Assembly: GCA_047495785.1 (NCBI GenBank)
Contig: JBLDXI010000009.1
Coordinates: forward strand, 2,666,001 to 2,730,000
Source: Lepidodermella squamata
Taxonomy: Eukaryota; Gastrotricha
Length of the DNA: 64,000 bases
Direction: 5' to 3'
Part shown: one piece after another, positions 11,511 to 23,703 of the stretch
Numbering within the stretch: the first letter of the stretch is position 1
Layout of the letters: every line of letters begins with the position of its first letter
Notes under the pieces: generated by a model
What the model saw: the letters and a program-made list of their open reading frames with translations, nothing else
Told to the model about the DNA's origin: nothing
The model's database searches: none
Made by a program: the position numbers and the translations under genes

Positions 11511-13225
11511 TCAAACACCCTTTCGCCACTCTTCGTGGTGTTCTTTTTTGGCGACAGGGAGAATGGCGAAAAACGTTACAGTTGTTATTGTCACGATGAC
11601 AGTGTAGAAAATCGATGTTGATCGATCGACGAGTTGTGCGACGGTCTCCCATCGATGGTGGCATTTAGGATGCCCCGAGCATGCTTTGCCCCGCCTCAGA
11701 GTTTCAATGAGCCGACGCGCTTGACTTGACTTGCGACGCACCAATTCAACCTTCGTTTTGATGCACTCGTCATGCTTAGCCGATGTTTTCGCGCCGCAGC
11801 ATACCGCAAGCATGTACATTGCACCAAAGAACGAGCTCACAGGATATGGCTGAAAAAGTCTGGAAATCCTTATCGATTAAAATGTGAGAAAATGCCTACA
11901 ATTCTGTTTTCTGATCTGTGCATTATCGCTTGGACCATGCCTTGGGTGAATATAGCGACTGAAATGTAAGCCATTTGCAGGTCAAGGTAAACGGCTAGAT
12001 AAGGCAGATGCTGAGAGAAGTGAGGCATTATCAAGCTGAGGTGATCTTGGAAAAGCTGGAATGCGACCAAAAGTGTGAGTGAAATTTCAAATCTGATGCT
12101 GTCATCGGGCTAAATTCGATCGGTAACCTTTAAAATGACCGTGAAATATCGATTAAAAACTCACTGGCAGTGAAAATGTTGTGATCTCCAAAACAGCAAT
12201 GACGAGAGATGGGATTAAAATTGCAATAACGTAATAAGCAGATTTCCGGCGAAGTGTCATCTCGAAGGATACCTAATAGAAATATTTTCAAAATCAAAAT
12301 CTAGCAGTATAAGAAAGTACCGCGGGGTAACAGAGATTCGGAGTGTTATCATAGCAATCCATAAAGGTTGTTGTTGCAATATCGATTAGAGACCACTGCT
12401 CGTCGATTTTGAACTTGTCAACGGAGAATTTTCCCGGGGTAAAAATCTCCAGAAGCTGCCCATACTGCCAACTTTTAAAATTGATTGAAATACACCGGAG
12501 TTATGATGAATGACTTACCTCTCAAAAATTGCACTGCACAACTGTCGAAAAAGAGATAATTAAAGGTGGAATAATTGCTGTGACAAAATTAACATGCTCG
12601 TCAAACGGAAAGAATCTCAAGTCGAATGCGCATGAGAATGAGACCTGTCTCGATGGGTTATAGTTGACTACTCCATTACTCGAAACCTTAACCAGCATTT
12701 TTCGGGAGCGAGTGAATTCGTAGAGACTTCCACTGCTAAAAGACAGCAAACTTGAAGTAACAGAGCGTAGCTAAAGGTTGAAATACTTTATCAGTGCTAC
12801 ATCAGGTATCCATATTTCGCTATTAGTGAAAACTAGGCTCTTGGTATCGTTGTAACCAAGCACTTGATCCCATTGCAAAAATTCATCGACCCAGGTTATA
12901 TCTAAACGACCAGTCACGACAACCTTCCGATTTCTCTCTATCTAAAACACAAATTGAGCCTGAGGGATGTTTCCCGAATCTTTCGTTTTACCACATCATT
13001 TATTGTGAACAGCTGAAAGCCAAGAGTCACGTCGACGGGTTTCAGAGCATTTCGGCGAGGTCTGCGCTTCGGCATGTAGTCTGTCAACAGCCATCTTGCC
13101 AGTTCAGTTTCAGAGTGATTTAGTGCAATCACCGAGTTTGATTGGGTTTGAGGATCGCATTCTTTACTCGGCTCTACTACCAGAAAATTGAACAAAAAAG
13201 ACAGGAAGCTTAGGGTGGTTAACAT
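11511..13225 (-). CDS. Cys-loop receptor subunit, subfamily A (gene 5)
   Basis: Begins MLTTLSFLSFLFNFLV (signal peptide), followed by YMPKRRPRRNA and FTINDVV. The ligand-binding domain shows SGSLYEFTRSRK and CAFDLRFFPFDEH, after which a 23-nt microexon (12519-12541) supplies the second Cys as LCSAIFER; in the other A genes this piece reads CGLIFER or CGLVFER. Loop C is CYDNTPNLCYPAV. M2 is RFEISLTLLVAFQLFQDHLS, identical to gene 4 in this segment. The M3-M4 loop ends CSGHPKCHHRW, then M4 and EWRKGV. The gap to gene 4 downstream is 116 bp; no acceptor-like sequence abuts its ATG. Confidence 0.9.
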
Positions 13226-13368
13226 TTGTCATCAGTCAGTATTCAGAAATCGTAAAAGCTGAAGCTTAAGATCGATAATCATCATCACCAGGCAACTAAA
13301 AGGCTTTGTAGAAGACGCCGTTGAAACACATTTTAACCTTTTATTGTCACATACTTAACCACGTAAAT

Positions 13369-15274
13369 TCACGCTGCCTTTCTCCACTCATCATGAATAA
13401 CCGTTTTAGTGCGGGGGAAATATTCAAAAAACAGCCATGCGGTTATTGGAATGATCGCGATGTAAAATACACCGACAAGTCGGTCAAGGAGACGACCCAG
13501 TGTTATCCAATTGTGGTGGCAGTGAGTGTTTCCAGAGCACTTGCGTAGCTTCACTTCTTTTTTCTTGTTTTCTTCATGTTCCGACGCTTCGTCGTGGTTC
13601 GCACCGGAAAACTTGCCCGTTTCCGGGTTAAATAGGAACATGTCAGGGCGTATAGTTGATTTCATTGGCTCGGCAGTAGTTCGGCGGCATTCAGTTTTAA
13701 CGTCAGGCTGTATGCCGAGTACTCTAGATGTCGTCAACATCAGGGTACCAAGCGCACTACTTCCAGGATATCGCTGTATTTGAACAAATTTCAAACCCTT
13801 GAACAAGCCATTTTCAAGTCCTCTTACCTCCTGATTGCTTGATTTCTGAGAGATTGCTTGGGATAGACCTTGGAAGATTAATGCAGCGCCAATGTATACC
13901 TGTCAAAAATTAACGTCAAATCTACAATTTCATCATGAGATTGGGCGAACCATTTGAAGGTCGATATAGATGGTTAGGTAAGGTAAATTATCGGACGCAT
14001 GCGGCATGATTTGGCTGATCGTGTCTTGAAAGAACTGATATCCCAAAATCAGCGTTATTGAGATATCCACCTTGATGCTGTCAACAGACTGCGTTCAAAG
14101 GGAGTAACATTGGAAAGTTCGAAAGATTCTCAAACGCACCGGAAGGGCGAAGGTTGCTATTTCAAGAATCGTCATTATTAGGGCCGGGATCAAAATCGAC
14201 ACTATATAATATGATGCTTTCCGTTTGATGTTCATCTTGAAATAGACCTGTGAAGAAATTTGATTAAGGTGAACAATTCTTGAATTTCTCTGTTACCGCT
14301 TGCCAACACCAATCCGGGGTGTCTCCGTAGCAATCGATGAAGGTTTCTGCAACAGCATCCATCAGCGTCCACTGCTCGCTGATCTTGAAGTTGTCGACCG
14401 TCATGTTACCAGGAGCCAGGTATTGCTGCTTCGGGCCATACTGCCAGCTGCGGAGGATTGGAAATTGGCACATAAGGAAAAGCTACCTTACTTACCTCTC
14501 AAACACCAGGCCACATTGCTAAGGATTTTATAGGTTAATTCAATCATAACATTTACGCAGTAAATTGGCTTACGTGTTGGTCGAATGGAAAGAACCTTAT
14601 TTAAGCACAGCGGTAATTAGACAGTAATTATCGATATTAATTGTTACCTTAAATCGAAGGCGCATATGAATGCAACCTGTCTGGATGGCGTGTAGGTCAC
14701 TAGTCCATCTTTCCTAACTTTCAGCTTCATCTTTCTGGATCTTGTAAATTCGTACATGTTGCCACTACTGCTTGTGAAAGCCGTCAGAGAGTTCAATAAG
14801 CAATTTAGCCTCGGAAATATACTTTATAAGCGCCAAGTCAGGGATCCAGATTTCATCGGTATTAAACACTAGAAACTCAGTTGCATTGTACGGGGCGAGA
14901 CTGTTCCATTTCATAAAATCGTCAGTCCATACAGCGATCAATTTTCCAGTTACAACGACTTTCCGAACTTTTTCTATCTGTAAAAATGAATAAATTGAGA
15001 CAGAAAATATCAATCAGAATGCTTACGATGTCATTTATTGCGTAGAGCTCAAATCCTAGATTCACGTGTACTCCTTCGATGGCATTATACCTCGGTCGTC
15101 TGCCGGGATGATAGCCACTTAGCAATTTACTCGCCAACTCTGCTTCGGAGTAGTCTACAACAACAAAAAGAAACATGTCACAACAATCTATCGAGCTAGT
15201 CCACTCTTACTTGGATGATTTTTAGTATTCACAGAACCAGAGCAAAAGCAAATCAGTAAAATGAGTGAAAGCAT
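13369..15274 (-). CDS. Cys-loop receptor subunit, subfamily A (gene 6)
   Basis: The signal peptide MLSLILLICFCSGSV is on a short first exon, then YHPGRRPRYNA and YAINDIV. The Cys-loop second half is a 23-nt microexon (14496-14518, CGLVFER). Loop C differs slightly: CYGDTPDWCWQAV. M2 reads KVDISITLILGYQFFQDTIS, so 2' is Asp and 9' is Leu. The long cytoplasmic loop ends CSGNTHCHHNW, followed by M4 and a tail ending EWRKAA. The ATG directly follows TTTATTAG, a perfect acceptor-type sequence, 61 bp below the stop of gene 7, so it is probably trans-spliced and co-transcribed with gene 7. Confidence 0.9.
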
Positions 15275-15335
15275 CTAATAAACCAGAAATAATAATAGTC
15301 TTTAGTTGAAGCAATTTTTTGGAAACATCATCTTC
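15275..15335 (-). promoter_or_regulatory. Intercistronic junction gene 7 to gene 6 with acceptor at the ATG
   Basis: 61 bp separate the TGA of gene 7 from the ATG of gene 6. The minus strand ends in a T-rich run and TTTATTAG immediately before ATG. No canonical AATAAA is seen. Same B-to-A arrangement as at 3261-3298 and 21707-21749. Confidence 0.55.
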
Positions 15336-17019
15336 TCATATTGTGGAATTAGATGAGTTGCTAAGGTTCATGTTTGTCATTTTAAAGGCAGGTGGCCGTG
15401 TTATGATCCCGTCGGTTCTAGTCGGAAGGTATCCGAACAGAATAGCAGGCGTAGCAGCAATGGCGAGCATGTAAATGATCAACCCAGCCCGTTGAACGAC
15501 CGAGCCGAACCTAAGCCAGTTTCGAGCTGCTATGCGCGACAGGCGCCGGCGCTCCTCGTTTGAGCCGTCGTAGATTGTGCCAAATAGCTCCAACATCCTT
15601 GCCTCCCGATCTTCTTCGTTCGAATCGGCCGAAACTGACGGAGCAGCACTGTTACGCTTTCTCAGGCCCAGATCGCGCTTATTGAAGCCTCGTAGCATTA
15701 GCAAACTTCTGATTATTTTATTGAGAATTGTGATTCCAGATTTTTCGATGGTTTTCGCCTTCTCGTGGCAATAGATAGCGACAGCTTGACAGGCAAGACC
15801 AAATACGATGTAGAAAGTTTGAATGTTCAGGTAATAGCAGAGCATAGGTATCCGCTCAGATGAGACTGGCATTTCCATGTTTACTGTTGCTTGGAAAGTT
15901 GTGTAGGCCAACATGCAAGTAACCGTAATCTCCAACTTCCCAGCGTCATTGTCCTGAAAAAAGCGGAAATTACAGTAAAACTGATTTCCAATGAGCGAAG
16001 ACTGTTAACCGGAATGATGAAGCTCACAATTCCTGTTACAGCAATGATTAATGACGGGACAATTATTGTAACCATAGGATAGACGCCCTTCCGCCTGATA
16101 AGGAAGAAGAACTCCATCTGGAAATTGAAAGTTTGCCGATATGTATTTTCATTCAAATTGTTATCAAACCCCCGAATAACATGAGTTGGCAGGTGAAAAG
16201 ATGACGCATTCATTGTAAAGCCGAACATCAGCCGCAATCACAGCCCATTGCTCATTATCCTCGAGCCGGTAGAAGTTGTAAGGCGGGTCGACAGCGGACA
16301 GCACAACTTGATTAACAGTGTCGCCGCTCATGAGGAAATTCATGCTGCAGTTTTGCTCGTCAAAGGGGAAGTAAGTCGGGTCCATGTTGCAAAACATAGC
16401 CACAGTTGCTTCCGGATTGAAGGCCATTGAGCCATCGGAGGAGAGGAGCATCATGAACCCTTGCGGGTCTATCATCACCACCTTATTATCTCTGAAAAAA
16501 CCCAGTAAATAAGCCGATAATTAGTTGGGAAAATGTTACGAGTTTATTAGAAGCAAATTCGGAATCCAGACTTCGTCAGGGAAAATTGCCATGATTGAAA
16601 TGGATTCATTGTAAATAGCAAGGTCATTCCAAGCCAGATACTCGTCTTTCCAAGTTATTGTCGGTGATGTCGTGGTTACAAATTGCGATGTTTTGATGTC
16701 GGCTTCATCGACCGCATAGACACTGAGTTGAATTTGGATTCCAATAGGCTTCGTCGCGTCCTTGATTGGCCTCCGCCGCTTCGAGTAGTTCGCAAATATA
16801 ATCCGCGACAGATCGGTTTCTGATACTGCGTTGAATAATGAAGTTCAAGGCTCAGAATCCTAATAACTTGAGAAACTTGCCTACTGGAGTCTTTGTGTCA
16901 ACAGTTTTTGACTCTTCAATCGGATAGGAAAGATTGGTGTTATTCTGTTCGAAGATGGAATCATTTGCCGATACAGGATTGGTTAAAAGAGCTTGCGCCA
17001 TTAAGATAATCTGTAACAT
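15336..17019 (-). CDS. Cys-loop receptor subunit, subfamily B (gene 7)
   Basis: Start chosen at 17019 (MLQIILMAQALLTNPVSA); a TTTTAG acceptor-like sequence lies 9 bases upstream. The ligand-binding domain has YSKRRRPIKDA, WKDEYLAWND, WIPNLLLINS and the Cys-loop CNMDPTYFPFDEQNC. Loop C carries two separated cysteines (ECVIFSPANSCYSGV). M1 includes IIVPSLIIAVTGIVSFIIPV; M2 reads KLEITVTCMLAYTTFQATVN with Glu at 2'. The M3-M4 loop is rich in Arg, Glu and Ser (SADSNEEDREARML). M4 is followed by the B-type tail ITRPPAFKM and a short NSSNSTI end with possible sequons. Confidence 0.88.
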
Positions 17020-17203
17020 TATTCCAACCTAAAAGACAAGTTTCGAATTATTATAGATTTACTTGAATTTGAATACAAATACACCAGGACCTGCCTAGCA
17101 CAGTCATACAGAATTTGGAATAATTCAAACCGGGTTTGCGAGAATTGATTGACATGCATTGATAGAGCTTAGCACTAAAGCCGAGTTATTCGATAGTCAA
17201 AGT

Positions 17204-19481
17204 TTAGCGAGGCTTGGAGAACATAGCTGGTAAGATGGAGAATATGACGATAGGCGTGATGGATATGCACATTATATAAATTATCAGAGTCATCCTTTCT
17301 ACAACGTCAGCAGTGAACAACCAGTCATGGCGATTGCGTTGAAGGCCAAGTTTAGCCGCTGAAATGAAGCTGGACTGGTGGCGAGCTCGGTGTTCCTGGG
17401 AATCTGGACCGCCAACGTACGGCACGGTCACCACCAAATGGGCGGAAACCTTTGACAGCGCCCCTGGGTTAACGTGGTGTTTACCTTTAACTCCCATAGA
17501 TTCTTCCTCCTCCATGGTCATTTCTTCGAGATCTGCGTGCTCCGAGCTTACGAACAGGCATTTTGCTACAACTTCGATGAGTGCCCTGAAAGCGCTCGGC
17601 ACGGGTCGCATGTTTTCGGCCTTACCTAAAGCCCAACAAATTTAGTTGAAGCTGCTATATACAGAATCGCTCTGGCTTACCAAGACAAATGAAGACCAGA
17701 GCTTCACCAAGAAGGGCGATGCCGATAAACCCCATTTGCAGATCGATATACTACAAATTTGAGAAGAAAAGTTCATTAAGCAAGATATCCTTGTACGAAC
17801 GCGTCGCGACTGAAGATACGAATCCGCAAAATTAAGGCCCTTTCAATTTTCATTCTTCCCTTCACTTTTTCAGTGACCATGTATTCGTTAGATAATTTTA
17901 GGCCAAACGTATTGAAATCATTGACTTCTATTCATATCAGTTGTTCGCGAAAATTTTGAAAAATCATCCATGCTTTATAAGCAAAGAATGTAGAACGGAG
18001 ATTTGTTTACTTAGTGTGGCCTCTGCGCTTCGCAATTACGGTAATAATAGAGGACCGAGAGATTCGAAAATTGGCATTGATTGATTGATGGGCTTTAATT
18101 TTACTGGAGCGGTAGATTATTTTCAACATCATCCTTTTCGACTTACAATCGACATGAGCGGTGTGTGTTCACTAGTTCGCGGCATGTCAGCGTTGATTGT
18201 GGTCTGAGATAAATATTAGCACAGGATATTTAAGTGATCGATTTCCAATTGTCCGCATTGACTCACCTGAAATACAGCATACGCGAGCAGGCAAGTGAAG
18301 GAGATGTGAACTTTCATGACCTCAGCAGTCGGTAGGGCGAAAATCACGATTTCGACAATGGCAATGATCAAACTCGGAATAATAATATTAACATTCTGAA
18401 AACCATCAAATTATACGAATAAAAATTCATTAAAACGGGAAACTAACATAGTAAGCAGCTTTCCGTTTGAAATTTATCACAAATTCAACCTTTTGAGAAA
18501 AGAAATTATGAAAAACTAAGAATGAGGTCATTTTTTACCCCGGGTTGGCAAGCTGCCAAGGTTACATGCGAGCAGTTCGGAGTATCTTTGAAGCCCGCAG
18601 CGCCCAAAACTTCCCAATGCTCGTTGACTTTTAGATTCGCTAAATTGACAGATGATTCGCCGATTTCCAGCGTTTGCTGATTTTCCTCGTACGTCCATGC
18701 TTCAAATCTCAGCTCGCAAGATTGATAGTCGAAACTAGGTAATAAAATTTCAGTCAAAAAAATCAGCGCGTAAACATGCCGAATAAGACCCACGGGAAAA
18801 ATGTCAAATCAACTTCGCAGAATGACGTGATTGTTGCCATGGGCAGATAGCTGACTTGGCCGTTGCTTTTCACTTGAGCCAGTATCCCCTCCGCCATCAT
18901 TAACGCATACATATCGCCGCTGTTGACAAGAGCAACATCAGGCACCCAAATCTCGTCACGTTCAACGGTCAGGCTGGTTATGCCTGAGAAGCGATCAGAG
19001 GCATTCCAAACCAGAAACTCGTCATGCCATAGCTAGACAAAGGAAATCAACAACTATTTTCAGCTTTCAGCTTTCAGCCTACCACTTGTAGAGCGCACGT
19101 TGTCCTCATTTCGTGATCCCTCTCAATCTAAAAAAGGTTAATTAAGGGTGTGACATCATAAAACTAGATTGCTCTCACAATTTCATTGATGTTGTAAACA
19201 ATGAGACTTATAGTGACATTGACCGCTTCTTGAGCTCGTTTCCGAGGCCGCCGATTTGGGGAATACGACGTGAATAATACTTCTTCTAGATCTTTCTCCG
19301 ATATGAACTCCTCCTCCCCTTCAGTTGTCCCATTTTTAGGGAGCGTAGCGTTTGTTGGTTCGATAAAGTCTGGCAGGGTACTGTTGGTAAAGCTAATCTC
19401 GGCCCCGTCCAATAACGAGCTGATTAATGGAAGACTAATCGCAGAAAATGACACGAGAAGCGGAACAGCGGAAGTTAACAT
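17204..19481 (-). CDS. Cys-loop receptor subunit, subfamily C (gene 8)
   Basis: Starts MLTSAVPLLVSFSAISLPLI (signal peptide), then a sequon-rich linker (NST, NAT, NGT) and an acidic stretch before YSPNRRPRKRA and YNINEIV. WVPDVALVNSGDMYALMM type C signature and the Cys-loop first half CEVDLTFFP follow. Loop C is NCSHVTLAACQPGV, without a vicinal pair. M2 reads KVHISFTCLLAYAVFQ with His at 2'. The intron between the M2-M3 loop and M3 (17751-18146) is 396 bp, about eight times the usual size here. The M3-M4 loop has HADLEEMTMEEEES, M4 ends ILPAMFSKPR. First member of the C-B-A run 8-7-6. Confidence 0.88.
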
Positions 19482-19778
19482 ATTGAAAAGTCTCAGAAAA
19501 CGCTATAAATGAATGTTGTCGCCAAAAAAAAAACAAGTTACGTGATAAAAATCGATGATTACCCATGAGTGCTCCTACTCAATTGCTAGGCAATGAACAG
19601 CGATTCATCGTCGCTATTTTTTTCATATAGGGAAATGACTATATACCAAATTTTATTTTTATTCGAAAGGCATGAAAAATTAACGCATGCTTTTAGATCG
19701 CATTTAAAATAGGATTTTCGATTAAATAAACCCATGTGACACTTGAAAATCATATGGTGGCGATTTCCAGGCTTTGTT

Positions 19779-21706
19779 TCAAACGCCTCGCCGCCACTCG
19801 GGATGAATTTGACTGGTGGTAGCTGGCAGAATGACAAATAGCGTCAAGACCGTTGCTAGCACGGCGGTAACGTAGAATGAATTAACGCATCGATTGGTCA
19901 CATCCGCCAGCGTCAACCAGTTATGGTGACATCGGAAATTTCCAGAACAAATTCGATGCGATTGCTCCACTTTAGGACGTTTCCGGTGATGATGCGGCTG
20001 AAACTTCGATTTTAGTGCCGTTGTGAAAAAATACATCGAATGGCCATTTTTGTCGATTTTCATCGTAACTGAGGGCAGAGTTATCGGGATTGGATCAGGC
20101 TTTGTGCTGCATTTGTCTCGGAGAACAGGCAATTCGATACCCAATAATTTCGAGGTCAATCTCAAAAATCGCAACATCCTTTCGGATAACAGAAAAATCT
20201 GAAATTCAATAAAAAATTGATGATAGGAACAATTCGATTTTGAGTGATTCTGAACCTTTCGACGATGAGCTTTACAAGTGAAATATTGAGCAAATGCCTG
20301 GCCAAACAGAGTTATCCCGATATATGCCTAAAATTAGTATTAAGCACAATAAATAAATAAATCTAGCGAAATGTCACCATTTGAAGGTCGATGTAGATGG
20401 TCAAGTAAGGCATGTACTGAGTTGTTCGAGGCATAATCATACTGATCGAATCTTGAAAAATTTGGTAGGCCAGCAAAATCGTGACAGATATTTCAACTTT
20501 CACGCTATCGTGGGACTTAAATTTCAATATTAATCTCTAATTTGTTTACAGAATTTCGCGAGTTCTTACCGGAAGCGGAAAAGTGACCATCTCCAACATG
20601 GTTATTATCAAGGAAGGAATCAGCACTGAAGTTACGTAGAAAGATGGCTTCCTTCTTAGTCTCATTCGAAAATGGACCTAAATCGTTCAATAATCAAGGC
20701 AATCAAGAGGAATGGAATCATTATTACGGCTGGGTAGCATAGGTCAGGTGTATCGTCGTAGCAATCGATGAAAGTTGATGTCGAGACATTTACCAGGGTC
20801 CATTGTTCGCTTGGGTTGTAGTCATCGACAACGAACCGACCTGCAGTGAACGTTTCCAGCTTAGCCCCATACTGCCAGCTACGAAAATCGATGTAAAAAT
20901 GAGCGTAAATGAGGTAAAATAAAACGAAATAAACAAACCTCTCAAAAATCAATCCACACTCCTTAAAAAAACATGAATAAATAGCGACGGCACTTAAAAA
21001 GGAGAAGCGCTTACGTGTTCGTCGAAAGGAAACAACCTGGGTGAAAAGACGATTTTTTTCAAATCTAATCCCAAAACTTGTCTCAAACCTTAAATCAAAG
21101 GCGCATGTAAACGATACGGTTTTAGATGGTTCGTAAATTACCAATCCATTTTTACGAACCCTAAGATTCAGGTTTCTTGACCGCGTGAAGGCGTACATAT
21201 TCCCACTACTGGATAATTTAGCGGAAAATTTATAATTAATCAAGGGATATTGTATCAAAGTTACTTGATTAAAGCTACGTCTGGCAGCCAGACCTCATCG
21301 GTATGAAAAACCAGAAAATCCTTCGAGCTGAATTCAGTCGAATTTTCCCAGATTAAAAAATCGTCTCGCCACTCCATTCGCAAGCATCCAGTAACAACGA
21401 CCTTTCGCATTCTTTCAATCTATTCGGTAAGAATTAAAATTGAAAATTAATTTAAAAAATCTCGAAATCGCTAACCACATCGTTGAGTTCGAACAGATGA
21501 AAGCTGAGTGCTACGTTGACTGGTTCGATTGCATCTAATCGAGGCCGTCGAAACGGCATATAATCAGCGAGTAATGAACTCGCCAGGTCAAATTCTAAAA
21601 TTATATAAAATTATTTCGAATTTTCGAAGGAACAACAATTACCTGAGAAATTTTCGGCTCGAACATTAATCGCTATTATAGCTAAGATGGCTAAAGTAAA
21701 AGCCAT
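19779..21706 (-). CDS. Cys-loop receptor subunit, subfamily A (gene 9)
   Basis: First exon MAFTLAILAIIAINVRAENFS (signal peptide) begins one base behind ATTTAG. The ligand-binding domain carries SSGNMYAFTRSRN and CAFDLR, and a 23-nt microexon (20939-20961) encodes ECGLIFER. Loop C is CYDDTPDLCYPAV. M2 reads KVEISVTILLAYQIFQDSIS: Glu at 2', Leu at 9'. The cytoplasmic loop ends CSGNFRCHHNW, then M4 and HPEWRRGV. The stop of gene 10 is 43 bp upstream, making this the clearest probable downstream cistron with gene 2. Confidence 0.89.
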
Positions 21707-21749
21707 GCTAAATACAATTAGATTTGATTAAATTTTCAAATGCATGATT
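21707..21749 (-). promoter_or_regulatory. Intercistronic junction gene 10 to gene 9 with trans-splice-like acceptor
   Basis: The 43 bp between the TAA of gene 10 and the ATG of gene 9 are A/T-rich and end TTGTATTTAG-C-ATG on the minus strand. There is no room for a separate promoter and terminator. Spliced-leader addition is inferred from position only. Confidence 0.55.
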
Positions 21750-23467
21750 TTATGTCGCTTTTCCATCTAACTGATACGCCGCTGGTCTTGTGATTAAACC
21801 AGGCGATACCGGAATATTTGACAAGTAAGCAATGGGTGTGATAATTATCAAGATCAAGTAAGAAATCCATCCTAATCTATCAATAATCACAGATAGTTTC
21901 CGCCATGTATATCTATGTTTTTGATCAGATTTCTTTGTCGATTGGAAGTCAAAAGCTGAAGGGTATGCAGTTCGTATCCGTATCTCCTTTGAAACGCAAA
22001 GACCTGAGTCGTAACGAGCTGGATCGTATTTTCCATACTGTTCCGGGAAATTCGCCTGGTTTATTGCTGTTTGAGGTTGCTTTCTGTACTTGGCAATGAA
22101 ATCTTCGAAAATTACTCGAGCATTTATGTGAGGAATTCGGGGTTTCCTAAACTGGAGAAAAGAACTCATTAAACGCAGATAGGTGTTGAAAGTTGGTACT
22201 TGAGAGTTGGTTTCAGACTTTTTTAAGCAAAATATCGCCAATCCTTGGCAAGTGAAAGCCCAAGCTACGTAAGCCGCTTGAAGGTTGATATATCCGCAAA
22301 TTAAAGGAACGCGATCTGATCGAGGCGTCTCGTAACGATTTATTGACGCTTGGAAAATCGTATGGGCCAAGAGACACGTCACAGTTATTCGAGTTTTGAC
22401 AACATCGTCTCGCTTAAAAAATCAATCAAAATACCTCACGAGAGATTAATTGACCGGGAAAACATACCGGTATGACGAAAGTCGCTAGAACAATAACAGA
22501 CAGGATGATAGATGGGATGATAAGAGATACCATGGTATAACCAAATTTTCTCCGGATTAATATGGAAAACTCGATCTATTAAGACAAATTATTATTTATT
22601 TAATTTTTTTTTCTAAATTTTACCCCTGAGTAGCATTTTACGCCCGAAATCTCAGTCGTGCAGTCGTTGAAAAGTTGGTGATGAGCAGCTTTCAGAGTCC
22701 ATTCTTCACTTTCCTCTAGTCGATAGAAATTCCAAACAGGATCGTACTCAACAATGACTAATTTCTCGACTTCGTCGCCGTATGCCACGAAAATCCAACT
22801 GCAGTTTTGCTCATCGAATGGGAAATAGGTGGGGTCCATATCGCAGTGGGTCGCGACATTCGCCTCTGGGTAGTACTGGGTATTTCCATCAGAAAGAAGG
22901 GAAAGCAAGAATCCTTCAGGCCTCAGTAACTCGGTTTTCTCCTCTCTGAAACAGCTATATATAAAATCAATTAATTTTCACTACAAAGACTCACGAGTTG
23001 AAAAGTAGGATATTAGGAATCCAAATTTCTTGCGGGAAAACCGTCAAAACTGGGACAGACTCGTTGTAGAGCAAATTATCGCTCCATTGAAGGTATTCAT
23101 CCTGCCAGTAAAGGGCTGGGGATGCTAGAGTTAACATCTCATTCCGCCTTATTTCCTTCGTAATTTAATCATTTTTATAAGTTGGGTCAAATATTTATGA
23201 GCTAATCTTACAGCTTCTTCAATGCCGAAAATGCTCAATTGAAACTTGACGATTACAGGCTTTGAAGCGTCTCGGACAGGTCGGCGGTGCTTTGAATAGT
23301 TTTTGAAGATGGATCGAGTTAGATCCTGCTCCGATATCGTACCTTTCGTACCTTTTTTCAGGCCAAAATAAGTTGAAAGATTGATTCAAAGACTTCCTAC
23401 CTCTTTCAGCTAAGTAGAGCGTGAAATTACATATAAGGGTAATTAGTACCAGATTTGATCTTTCCAT
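21750..23467 (-). CDS. Cys-loop receptor subunit, subfamily B (gene 10)
   Basis: Starts MERSNLVLITLICNFTLYLA (signal peptide). The Cys-loop reads CDMDPTYFPFDEQNC and loop C is DCTTEISGVKCYSGV. M2 is KTRITVTCLLAHTIFQASIN, so the 2' residue is Arg, whereas genes 3 and 7 have Glu there; the extracellular end (RYETPRS) also appears one residue longer. M3 begins INLQAAYVAWAF. The M3-M4 loop is basic and aromatic (KKSDQKHRYTWRKL). M4 is followed by the B-type tail LITRPAAYQLDGKAT. Between gene 11 (236 bp upstream) and gene 9 it forms a C-B-A run. Confidence 0.88.
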
Positions 23468-23703
23468 TAACGCAATAAAATATCAGGGACATTTTATTAT
23501 GACGAATAAAATTATCGAGATTGTAGAATTCTCGGCAGTTCGATTTTCTCCTGTCTAAATTGCCCTCGAAGGAAATGAATTTTTCAAGAAAAAACGCACG
23601 CAATGTTATCGTTTGATAATTTTTTATTTGACCGAAACGGATGAGACAGAAACAACGCCGACTATAAAAAAACATTGATATATCCATAATTAGAAGGCCA
23701 TAA

